Assembly (NCBI GenBank): GCA_937881505.1
Contig: CALGEM010000348.1
Coordinates: 1 to 5,975 of the forward strand
From: an uncultured euryarchaeote
Lineage (GTDB): Archaea > Thermoplasmatota > Poseidoniia > Poseidoniales > Poseidoniaceae
DNA length: 5,975 bases
Direction: 5' to 3'
The notes under the pieces are model-generated. The model made no database searches. It was not told the origin of the DNA and saw only the letters and a list, made by a program, of their open reading frames with translations. Positions 1 to 5,494 of the stretch are shown in pieces. Numbering within the stretch: position 1 is the first letter of the stretch; the number at the start of each line of letters is the position of its first letter. A program made the translations under genes and the position numbers.

Positions 1-592
1 CAGCAACGCCACCGAGCGCAACCTCGCCATGGCACTGGCCGAGCTCGACCGCATGGCCAGCCGTTTGGAACTTCCGAAGTCTGTTCGTGAGGCTGCCGCT
101 GTGAACTACAAGAAAGCCGTCGACAAGCGCTTGATTCGTGGCCGCTCCATTGAGGGCGTGGCCGCTGCTTCCCTCTACGCCGCTTGCCGTCAGTGCGGTG
201 TTCCACGAACGCTGGACGAAATCGGCCAAGCCTCCCGTACCGGCCGCAAAGAAATCGGCCGAACCTACCGATTCATGGTTCGTGAATTGAAGATGAAGAT
301 CATGCCAACCGGCCCAGAGGATTACATCTCCCGATTCTGTTCTGGACTCGGACTGGACGCTGACGTTGAAGCCAAGGCGTACGAACTCATCAAGGCCGCT
401 CAGGAAAAGGAACTGACCAGCGGACGTGGACCAACCGGTATCGCCGCCTCCATTATCTACATCGCTTCGGTGTTGTGTGGAAAGCGCCGCACCCAGCATG
501 AGGTCGCTGAAGTGGCCGGTGTCACCGAAGTCACCATTCGAAACCGATACAAGGAACTGATTCAGAACCTCAATATCGAACTCGACATCTGA
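1..592 (+). CDS. tfb: Transcription initiation factor B (TFB), C-terminal part, cut by the left window edge
   Basis: TFB bridges TBP bound at the TATA box and RNA polymerase in archaeal initiation, and its second cyclin fold reads the BRE. The frame is open from base 2, giving 196 residues of a family normally near 300, so the zinc ribbon and B-reader/linker lie outside the window. Two cyclin-like repeats are visible. The first contains the motif SIEGVAAASLYAACRQ (from about base 146). The second contains GRGPTGIAASIIYIAS (from about base 422), followed by a helix-turn-helix ending VTEVTIRNRYKEL, the BRE-recognition region. The first visible residues, NATERNLAMALAELDRM, match the usual entry into the first repeat, so the internal ATG at base 29 is not the start. 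The gene ends in TGA. No terminator is visible before the next gene, which suggests co-transcription. Family assignment is very secure; the number of TFB paralogues is unknown here. Confidence 0.96.
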   Translation, partial: SNATERNLAMALAELDRMASRLELPKSVREAAAVNYKKAVDKRLIRGRSIEGVAAASLYAACRQCGVPRTLDEIGQASRTGRKEIGRTYRFMVRELKMKIMPTGPEDYISRFCSGLGLDADVEAKAYELIKAAQEKELTSGRGPTGIAASIIYIASVLCGKRRTQHEVAEVAGVTEVTIRNRYKELIQNLNIELDI

Positions 593-621
593 GTCCCCCG
601 TTGAACCGACGGTGAGCCCAA

Positions 622-628
622 GAGGTGA
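622..628 (+). promoter_or_regulatory. Shine-Dalgarno GAGGTGA that decides the start of the next gene
   Basis: GAGGTGA matches the complement of the 16S rRNA 3' end and lies 5 bases before the GTG at 634. The earlier in-frame GTG at 625 is inside this element, so it is unlikely to be the true start. A GGTGA at 611-615 could serve the 625 start at a spacing of 9, so the alternative is not excluded. Confidence 0.6.
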
Positions 629-633
629 ACAGC

Positions 634-2097
634 GTGAGCAAGAGCCGAACCAAGATTTCCGACGAAGCCTTTGAGCGCGTCGCAACGGGTTTGGTTGAGG
701 CACTTGAGCGTGGAACCGAGGCTTGGCCCCTTCCAGAACCGCCCATGAGCGACCCCGATTTTCCAGCCATCCCTCCGACTTCACCTCACAAGTTGTTCGA
801 AGAAGGCCTCGGTATTTTGAGCGTAGACCGCGGCATGTTTGACCGCCACCTCAACACCGTGGTCGATTTGATCGTGCCTCACCGAATGAACCTCAGTGAC
901 GACCCGTTTGAGATTCACCAGAAATGGCTCAGTCGTCGAATGGACGATGTGGCCCATCGCCTGCTGTTCCACATCGCCACCGACTGGCTGGCCCAAGCCT
1001 TTGACCCGCACGCTCCCAACACCGACCGATGGTGGTTGAGCATCGCTCTTCTCAACGGCCTTGCCACCGTTCCTTACGGCCAACCTGTCCATCAGGGCTA
1101 CCACCTTGTGGAATCCATCGCCCTCGCCGAACGGCCGGGCACTTGGCATACCCAACCCGATGCCGGCCCTCAGCACATGGATTGGAATCCTCATGCTGTG
1201 GTTCCACGCATGTCGAGCACCGTGGTCGCTCACGAACGCGGTGTTGAGGCCGCACGTTGGGTTCTTGAGCGCCTTGAAGGAGGCGACTTGGACCGCCGCC
1301 TTCTCCTGCTTGAATGGGTCCGACTCCTGCTGGAACGCCAACCCCTCATCGAGCCGCTCGGCCTCAAAGACATCCTCTTGCGCCGGGCTGCTGACCCTGT
1401 CGCCGAGGTGGCCAACAAGGTCACGCTCTGCCTCGCCAAAGCCATTGAGGCCGACCGAGATTTTGGCCACCAACTGGCCCTCCGCCTGCACGAGCGAGAC
1501 GAGACGTTGGTTTGTCGCGCCATGGCGGACGTGTTGACTCGCCTCTTTCGTCGCTTGACCTGGGACGCTCTGCCCTTGCTTGACGACATGTTACAATCCG
1601 ATGACGAAGGCGTGTTGGCCGCTGCAAGTGCGACCGTTGGCGACGTGAAATACCTCGACAAGGAACAGTGGGCGGACCGCCTTCGCCAACTGGTTGACCA
1701 CCCGTTGGCCATCGTTCGGCGCAACCTCGTGCCCAACCTCCGAGAATACATCGAATTCGACCCCAGCGACCAGCGCGGCCTGTTCCACGAACTGTGGAAA
1801 GACGGTGATGAGGTCGTGCGTACCCGTCTTCGGGAACTGCTCTTGCGCATGGAAGAAGTGGCGCCTGACCACTTCGCTTCACAGGTCAAAGCCCTGGACG
1901 AAGCCGGTGCTGACCTCGAACCGCTCTGGGAGCCCTTGACGCTCCGTCGTCCAGAACGCTGCGACGCATGGAAGGCTTGGTTGGCTGGAACGGGCGACCA
2001 GCCCACCGTTGACGAGCGCCCGGTTCATGTTTCGCAGATGCAAGCGCCCGAATCGCTGCCAGATTTGGACGATGCCCTTCGTTCACTCAATGACTGA
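634..2097 (+). CDS. Uncharacterised HEAT-like helical-repeat protein
   Basis: I do not recognise this 487-residue protein. It has no signal peptide, membrane segment or catalytic motif that I can see. The N-terminal 200 residues are mixed and rich in Trp and His, with helices such as VAHRLLFHIATDWLAQAF and a Pro/His-rich stretch near residues 165-190. From about residue 205 it is almost wholly helical and rich in Leu and Arg. Five turns with an Asp just before a Val-led helix fall at about residues 254, 289, 324, 355 and 392, a spacing of 32-36 as in HEAT-type solenoids. Examples are ADPVAEVANKV, RDETLVCRAM and DGDEVVRTRLREL. The C-terminus is acidic (PDLDDALRSLND). Such solenoids normally bind protein or nucleic acid; no partner can be named. 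It lies 41 bases after tfb on the same strand, probably in the same transcript. Start GTG 634 was chosen from its Shine-Dalgarno; GTG 625 would add three residues. The stop is 2 bases from the convergent membrane-protein gene. Confidence 0.85.
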   Translation: MSKSRTKISDEAFERVATGLVEALERGTEAWPLPEPPMSDPDFPAIPPTSPHKLFEEGLGILSVDRGMFDRHLNTVVDLIVPHRMNLSDDPFEIHQKWLSRRMDDVAHRLLFHIATDWLAQAFDPHAPNTDRWWLSIALLNGLATVPYGQPVHQGYHLVESIALAERPGTWHTQPDAGPQHMDWNPHAVVPRMSSTVVAHERGVEAARWVLERLEGGDLDRRLLLLEWVRLLLERQPLIEPLGLKDILLRRAADPVAEVANKVTLCLAKAIEADRDFGHQLALRLHERDETLVCRAMADVLTRLFRRLTWDALPLLDDMLQSDDEGVLAAASATVGDVKYLDKEQWADRLRQLVDHPLAIVRRNLVPNLREYIEFDPSDQRGLFHELWKDGDEVVRTRLRELLLRMEEVAPDHFASQVKALDEAGADLEPLWEPLTLRRPERCDAWKAWLAGTGDQPTVDERPVHVSQMQAPESLPDLDDALRSLND

Positions 2098-2099
2098 AT

Positions 2100-2513
2100 T
2101 CACTCTTCCTCATCGGCCAATGGGCCTGAGGTGATGAGCCAAACATAGCCCCCGTTCATGAGCGCCAACACGCCGACGAGGGTCAATAACAACCCTGCGG
2201 GTTCTGGCACGAACCCGTCGCCGTCGACCAAGCGAATGGCACGGGTTGCCACCAAACAGACCAAACCGAACACCACGACCTTCAGCCAGGACGTTTCCGG
2301 CGACCGCCAGCGGTTGACCGTGGGCGCCACGCCGATGAAACCGAATGTTTGCTTGAACCATGCAAGGTAGAGCAAAACCAGACCAAGAAGGCCAAGCACG
2401 CCGCGGGTGAAGGAAGGCGAATCCCACGGCCCAGCAGGAGCAAGCGTGGTGAAACTTTGACCGACGAGCACAACGCCCGCTGCCAGCAGGCCCAGCGTTG
2501 CTTTTCGGTCCAT
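2100..2513 (-). CDS. Small four-helix integral membrane protein, unknown function
   Basis: The 137-residue product has four hydrophobic segments at about residues 5-24, 38-55, 76-94 and 105-127. An Arg/Trp-containing loop (NRWRSPETSW) lies between helices 2 and 3, and the C-terminus is acidic (LADEEE). I see no family signature, so neither transport nor enzymatic function can be claimed. The reading frame stays open to 2714, but that extension is polar, low in hydrophobicity and overlaps the divergent nucleotidyltransferase. The ATG at 2513, giving MDRKATLGLL directly before the first helix, is therefore the sensible start. The Shine-Dalgarno is weak (a GAGG about 15 bases upstream). The gene is divergent from the nucleotidyltransferase gene by 52 bases and convergent with the HEAT-like gene. 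Confidence 0.8.
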   Translation of the reverse strand: MDRKATLGLLAAGVVLVGQSFTTLAPAGPWDSPSFTRGVLGLLGLVLLYLAWFKQTFGFIGVAPTVNRWRSPETSWLKVVVFGLVCLVATRAIRLVDGDGFVPEPAGLLLTLVGVLALMNGGYVWLITSGPLADEEE

Positions 2514-2565
2514 GATGCGGTGCAGGAGCCTCACGCTTGAAAGCCTGTGCCTCCTCAGGGAGTTC
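2514..2565. promoter_or_regulatory. Divergent intergenic region between membrane protein and nucleotidyltransferase
   Basis: These 52 bases must carry, or lie close to, the 5' ends of two divergent genes. The stretch is GC-rich and I find no TATA box on either strand, so the promoter elements probably overlap the coding ends or are weak. On the plus strand AGGGAG (2557-2562) is the likely ribosome binding site of the nucleotidyltransferase. The regulatory role is inferred from gene orientation only. Confidence 0.35.
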
Positions 2566-3429
2566 ATGGACGTGGTTCGCGACGCCGTGTTGGTAGCGGC
2601 CGGTCTGGGCACACGCATGTTTCCCACCAGCGCCTTTTCACCCAAAGAATCGCTACCACTGGTCGATGTTCCGCTGCTGACCCATCTCGTCATGGAAGCC
2701 AAGGAAGCCAACATCGAACGCCTTCATGTGGTGGTCTCGCCCACCAAATCCTTCGCACCTTGGCTCAGCGACCGTCGCGAACTCCATGCTCTGCAAGCGC
2801 ATTTGGATGAAACGCTCTTTCACGCCACCGATGGTCTCGAGGTTCATGTTCACATTCAACACGAGCCGAAAGGTGTTGGAAACGCCATTGAAGCAGCGCT
2901 CGATGCGATTGATGGCCCCTTTCTTGTTATGCTCGGTGACAACCTGCTGATGGACACGCACGCTTCGGTTGAAGCCTATGCTCCATCCACCGCATCCAAG
3001 CGTTTGGTCGAGGCCTATGTGCGCCACGGCGAAGCCACGGTGGGCCTCATGGAGGTGGCTGAAGACGACGTCCAGAAGTACGGCATCGTGGGCATGGACG
3101 GCCAGCGTATTGTTTCCATGACCGAGAAACCCTCGCCAGAAGACGCTCCAAGCCGTCTGGCCTTGTGCGGTCGTTACGTGTTCCCGGCCAACACCCAGGC
3201 CCTGCTGAAGACCTACACCTACGAAGACCACGGGGATTTGCAGAGCATCGCCTTACAGCAACATTGGATGAAGGAAGGCGCGCTTTACGGGGTTGTTCTT
3301 GACCAAACGCAATGGTACGATTCAGGGGCCCCTCTGCTTTGGCTGAAAGCGCAGGTTGACCACGCTCTCCGGCGCGCTGATTACAGCGATGATATGCGGG
3401 CTTGGTTGGAACAGCGTCTAGATGATTAG
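2566..3429 (+). CDS. galU: GalU-type UTP--glucose-1-phosphate uridylyltransferase / sugar-1-phosphate nucleotidyltransferase
   Basis: Enzymes of this family join a nucleoside triphosphate and a sugar 1-phosphate to give a nucleotide sugar (UDP-glucose for GalU) and pyrophosphate. This supplies glycan, glycolipid and protein-glycosylation pathways in the cytoplasm. The 287-residue length fits. Signature AGLGTRM lies at residues 12-18, followed by PKESLPLVD (26-34). The GalU-like gap between them separates it from RmlA enzymes. GVGNAIEA follows at about 103, the metal-binding LGDN with D125, TEKP at 186-189, LCGRYVF, and YDSG at 251-254 matching the GalU CG/DCGNK region. UDP-glucose is the best guess, but archaeal members may use other nucleotides or sugars. 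ATG 2566 is only 3 bases after AGGGAG, while GTG 2572 is 9 bases after it and gives VVRDAVLVAAG, so 2572 is a serious alternative. ATG 2512 would overlap the divergent gene. The TAG stop overlaps the rnhA stop by 4 bases. Confidence 0.88.
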   Translation: MDVVRDAVLVAAGLGTRMFPTSAFSPKESLPLVDVPLLTHLVMEAKEANIERLHVVVSPTKSFAPWLSDRRELHALQAHLDETLFHATDGLEVHVHIQHEPKGVGNAIEAALDAIDGPFLVMLGDNLLMDTHASVEAYAPSTASKRLVEAYVRHGEATVGLMEVAEDDVQKYGIVGMDGQRIVSMTEKPSPEDAPSRLALCGRYVFPANTQALLKTYTYEDHGDLQSIALQQHWMKEGALYGVVLDQTQWYDSGAPLLWLKAQVDHALRRADYSDDMRAWLEQRLDD

Positions 3430-3971
3430 CGTTGACCGGGCTTCCAGAAGGTCAGCGGTTCGGGCAGTTCACCGTTGGCGTGGCGCGCCGCCAAGTGGTC
3501 CGCCCGCTCGTTCCATCGGTGGCCTCGGTGTGCCTTGACGTGCGACCATGATAGCGGGCGCAGGCTTGCAACCTCGGCCCAAAGCGCCTGAACGTGCGCC
3601 ACCAATTCCCGATTTGCTTTGGCTTTCCAAACGCCACTGGCGAGGTTACCGGCGTAGGTGGAGTCGGCTCGGATGGTCGCCGCCTCATCCCCGCCCTCCA
3701 TCAATAACCATCGAAGCGCAGCGGCGAAACCGCTCAATTCAGCCGTGTTGTTTGAGCCAACTTCGGCACCGATGAAACCGTCTTGGCCAGGCGTGGTGAT
3801 GACCGGCCCTGCTTCTTCGTGGTGCAATTCACCGGAACCTTTGCCCAAACCAGAATCACCCACGACGACGACCAAGCCCCACGAGGCTGGAGTTGAAGCA
3901 TCCACGTTTTGGTTGCCAAGGCACGACCCGTCCACGTAGAGTGTCCACGGGGCGGCCGACAACGGACTCAC
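3426..3971 (-). CDS. rnhA: Ribonuclease HI (type 1 RNase H)
   Basis: RNase HI cuts the RNA strand of RNA:DNA hybrids, removing primers, R-loops and misinserted ribonucleotides with two metal ions. All four carboxylates and the His are visible: D14 in YVDGSCLGN, E78 in NNTAEL, D103 in RADSTYA, H148 in KAHRGH and D158 in WNERAD. The 10-residue His-to-Asp spacing equals that of the E. coli enzyme. Two departures are clear. D14 to E78 is 64 residues instead of 38, owing to a Gly- and acid-rich insertion (about residues 38-72). The basic handle between D103 and H148 is shortened, leaving WKAKANREL. There is no N-terminal hybrid-binding domain; at 181 residues it is longer than the usual 150-155. 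The GTG start overlaps the gcvH stop (GTGA), implying translational coupling. The TAA stop overlaps the stop of the convergent nucleotidyltransferase gene. Confidence 0.93.
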   Translation of the reverse strand: MSPLSAAPWTLYVDGSCLGNQNVDASTPASWGLVVVVGDSGLGKGSGELHHEEAGPVITTPGQDGFIGAEVGSNNTAELSGFAAALRWLLMEGGDEAATIRADSTYAGNLASGVWKAKANRELVAHVQALWAEVASLRPLSWSHVKAHRGHRWNERADHLAARHANGELPEPLTFWKPGQR

Positions 3972-4351
3972 TCGCCGATTTCAGCTTTGTAGGCGGCAGC
4001 GTCCATCAGTCCGGACACAGCACCGGGGTTGTCAAGGGTCATTTTCACGATCCAACCATCGCCGTAGGGAGAGGAGTTCATGAGTTCAGGAGCGTCTTCC
4101 AACTCCATGTTGACGGCGGTGATGGTACCTGCGAGCGGGGCGAAGATGGGAGAGGCCGATTTAACGGATTCAACCACAGCGAATTCGCCCATGTCGCCGA
4201 CGACATCGCCCTCTTCGGGGAGTTCAATGTAGACGATATCGGTAAGCATGTCCTGCGCGTGGTCGGTGATGCCAATGGTGACGGTGTCGCCTTCAACTCG
4301 CATCCATTCGTGCTCTTTGGTGTAGTACAATCCTTCGGGGACTTCGCTCAT
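3968..4351 (-). CDS. gcvH: Glycine cleavage system H protein
   Basis: The H protein carries, on a lipoyl-lysine, the aminomethyl group made from glycine by the P protein and passes it to the T protein for transfer to tetrahydrofolate. At 127 residues it is normal length. It begins with the typical YTKEHEWMRVEGD, then IGITDHAQDMLTDIVYIELPE. The lipoylation site is K64 in VVESVKSAS, followed by PLAGTITAVN and the C-terminal SPYGDGWIVKM. The fold is a single lipoyl-type beta barrel. A good Shine-Dalgarno (GAGGCGA, 4356-4362) fixes the ATG. No gcvT, gcvP, lipoate ligase or dehydrogenase gene is in the window, so the partners must be elsewhere. Some archaeal H-like proteins act in lipoate metabolism rather than glycine cleavage, but this one looks canonical. 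Confidence 0.97.
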   Translation of the reverse strand: MSEVPEGLYYTKEHEWMRVEGDTVTIGITDHAQDMLTDIVYIELPEEGDVVGDMGEFAVVESVKSASPIFAPLAGTITAVNMELEDAPELMNSSPYGDGWIVKMTLDNPGAVSGLMDAAAYKAEIGE

Positions 4352-4355
4352 GGTC

Positions 4356-4362
4356 TCGCCTC
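4356..4362 (-). promoter_or_regulatory. Shine-Dalgarno GAGGCGA of gcvH
   Basis: On the minus strand GAGGCGA stands 4 bases before the gcvH ATG, one mismatch from the GAGGTGA seen before the HEAT-like gene. The matching motif and spacing in two genes support the starts chosen for both. Confidence 0.55.
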
Positions 4363-4409
4363 TGTTTCAAACGAAGGGACGAACGCACATCAACCCTACG
4401 ATACCGGAT

Positions 4410-4769
4410 TTACTCTTCCTCACCGAGGTCTTGGGTCAAAACTTTGGCCTCAAGTTCAGCCCATTTTGAGGTAACATCTTCCGAACGGTGCACTTCTTCG
4501 ATTTCAGTACGCACGCGCCTCGCCATGGCTTCTTCGGACTCGTGAGAAAACAAACGAGCCAGTGGGCCCGTGCCGTTGCTCAAGGTCCAACCCAGGAGGA
4601 AGCAAAGCACGGCTGCGCCAATGAACACTTCCATGACAGGGGGATTTGCACCGAGCGTCCGACCCGATTGGAGGCCGAATCCAAGGCCGAGCAGCAAGCC
4701 CACGCCCGTACCGTAGAGGAGGCGCTCAACGGCCACGCTTGGTGGGTGCATGGATGGCCGAGCGCACAT
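4410..4769 (-). CDS. Small two-helix membrane protein with acidic, helical C-terminal tail
   Basis: This 119-residue protein is not recognised. It has two hydrophobic segments, about residues 17-33 (Gly/Leu-rich) and 45-63, joined by a short loop with NPP. After them comes a charged helix-forming tail (about 74-112, for example SEEAMARRVRTEIEEV) that could be a short coiled coil, and an acidic end (LGEEE). This suggests a membrane hairpin with a cytoplasmic charged tail, perhaps a scaffold or partner-binding subunit, but no function can be assigned. It lies between the THEP1-family gene and gcvH on the same strand. Start is uncertain: ATG 4769 has a weak GGTTGAT about 10 bases upstream, TTG 4784 would add five residues, and ATG 4751 would give MHPPSVAVERLLYG directly before the first helix. 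Confidence 0.75.
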   Translation of the reverse strand: MCARPSMHPPSVAVERLLYGTGVGLLLGLGFGLQSGRTLGANPPVMEVFIGAAVLCFLLGWTLSNGTGPLARLFSHESEEAMARRVRTEIEEVHRSEDVTSKWAELEAKVLTQDLGEEE

Positions 4770-4802
4770 TGCCCCATGAATCAACCGATGGGGGCGATAC
4801 CC

Positions 4803-5384
4803 TCAGTAGGTTTCTCGCATGAGTTTGTGAATCTTGTAGGGCAGCAATGCTCTGTTCACCGGGGTGACTTCCAAAATACGGCCGTCGTCTCGTCGACGAA
4901 TGTCCTGAAGCAGCGGGTGGCGGCTTTTCTTGTGCAGGGTGAGCAAGGTGGGCATGTCAACTTCCAATGCAGAACGAACGGCCTGCACAAAGGCCTCGGA
5001 TTCCACTGAAAATTTTCCAATTTCATCGATAACGAGCACTTCGCAATGGTGTTGGGCATGGTCGATGGCAGGGAGGGCAATGCGATCCAATTCTTCGGTA
5101 TCAATTCCGTAGCCGAGGACGCGGAGACGGGAATCGATGTTCTTGTGAGCGATGACGCCTTCTTCTCCGGTGACGATGTCGATGATTTTGTAGCCCATTC
5201 GCTCCCCGTCTTCAAGGAGGGGTTCGGTTCGAACACCACCAATGATGGCGTCTTCTGTGGAACCTCCACGCATTGAGATTTCTCGCTTACGCTCGTCCAT
5301 GAGCATATCAAGAACCTTTTCCATCACCGCAGATTTTCCACTACGTGGCAATCCGGTGATACCAATCTTAGGATGAACTCCCAT
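4803..5384 (-). CDS. THEP1-family nucleoside-triphosphatase
   Basis: THEP1 proteins are small RecA/ASCE-like P-loop enzymes that hydrolyse ATP, GTP and other NTPs in vitro; their cellular role is not established. The 193-residue product has all family landmarks. Walker A GLPRSGKS is at residues 11-18. The substrate-side block GGVRTEPLLEDGERMGYKI at about 49-67 is followed by TGEEGVIAH. YGIDTEELDRIALPAI comes at about 92-107, and Walker B VLVIDEIGK with D120 and E121 at 116-124. A C-terminal basic segment (SRHPLLQDIRRRDD) follows. The start at 5384 is firm: the in-frame codon two triplets upstream is a TGA stop, and GGAGG lies 11 bases before the ATG. It is the first gene of a minus-strand run continuing through the membrane protein, gcvH and rnhA, with a TATA-like box at 5436-5441. 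It could be loosely annotated as an archaeal AAA or KaiC-type ATPase, but the motif set is specific. Confidence 0.92.
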   Translation of the reverse strand: MGVHPKIGITGLPRSGKSAVMEKVLDMLMDERKREISMRGGSTEDAIIGGVRTEPLLEDGERMGYKIIDIVTGEEGVIAHKNIDSRLRVLGYGIDTEELDRIALPAIDHAQHHCEVLVIDEIGKFSVESEAFVQAVRSALEVDMPTLLTLHKKSRHPLLQDIRRRDDGRILEVTPVNRALLPYKIHKLMRETY

Positions 5385-5395
5385 TCCTCATTCAT

Positions 5396-5400
5396 CCTCC
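5396..5400 (-). promoter_or_regulatory. Shine-Dalgarno GGAGG of the THEP1-family gene, with three ATGs just downstream
   Basis: GGAGG on the minus strand is followed by ATGs at 5395, 5391 and 5384, each in a different frame. Only 5384 opens the NTPase; the ATG at 5391 has the tighter spacing of 4 bases but reads just seven codons. The NTPase start has a rather long spacing of 11 bases, so another site (GAGG, 5386-5389) or local sliding may contribute. Confidence 0.55.
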
Positions 5401-5435
5401 AAAGAGTGCGCAGCGCGGACTAACGGGGCCTGTGC

Positions 5436-5441
5436 TATAAA
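5436..5441 (-). promoter_or_regulatory. Putative archaeal TATA box (TTTATA) for the THEP1-membrane-gcvH-rnhA run
   Basis: Minus-strand AATTTATAGC contains TTTATA, close to the archaeal box A consensus, in one of the few AT-rich patches of the window. A start site about 25 bases downstream (near 5412) would give a leader of roughly 28 bases that includes GGAGG. Position and composition support it; no experiment does. The preceding bases (TAGAA) are a modest BRE match. Confidence 0.5.
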
Positions 5442-5460
5442 TTCTAGGGTTCAAAACGCG

Positions 5461-5481
5461 GGGATTCGGAAAATAAATCCC
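5461..5481 (-). terminator. Possible hairpin/T-rich 3' end of the right-edge gene
   Basis: GGGATT (5461-5466) and AATCCC (5476-5481) form a perfect 6-base inverted repeat around a 9-base loop. On the minus strand it lies 14 bases beyond the TGA of the right-edge gene and contains a T-rich run (TTTATTTT), with GTTTTG further on. Archaeal termination relies mainly on U-rich tracts, so either the T-run or the stem could be the signal. The same TTTATT could instead be a second, weaker TATA element for the downstream gene. Confidence 0.35.
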
Positions 5482-5494
5482 AACTCATACACCA

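Noticed and set aside
781..1491. Minus-strand open frame (236 codons) antisense to the HEAT-like gene
   Set aside because: It overlaps another antisense frame, has no recognisable domain and no ribosome binding site; codon shadowing explains it.
1230..2006. Long minus-strand open frame (258 codons) antisense to the HEAT-like gene
   Set aside because: Its protein is Ser/Arg-rich and low in complexity, typical of the shadow of a GC-rich coding frame, while the plus frame has coherent helices and a Shine-Dalgarno.
2514..2714. N-terminal extension of the four-helix membrane protein up to 2714
   Set aside because: The extra residues are polar and Ser/Arg/Thr-rich, and they lie opposite the conserved GTRM and PKE motifs of the nucleotidyltransferase.
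2653..3231. Minus-strand open frame (192 codons) antisense to the galU-like gene
   Set aside because: The plus strand carries every family motif here; the antisense product has no coherent domain.
3893..4474. Plus-strand open frame (193 codons) antisense to gcvH
   Set aside because: gcvH is unmistakable on the minus strand with its lipoyl-lysine site and Shine-Dalgarno; the antisense product is Gly/Val/His/Phe-rich shadow sequence.
4488..5009. Plus-strand open frame (173 codons) over the two-helix membrane protein and THEP1 gene
   Set aside because: It crosses two minus-strand genes, lacks a Shine-Dalgarno and has no recognisable motif.
5408..5418. GC-rich near-palindrome GCGCAGCGC upstream of the THEP1-family gene, considered as an operator
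   Set aside because: The arms are only 4 bases around a single base and the stretch is simply GC-rich; there is no second copy in the window to support a binding site.
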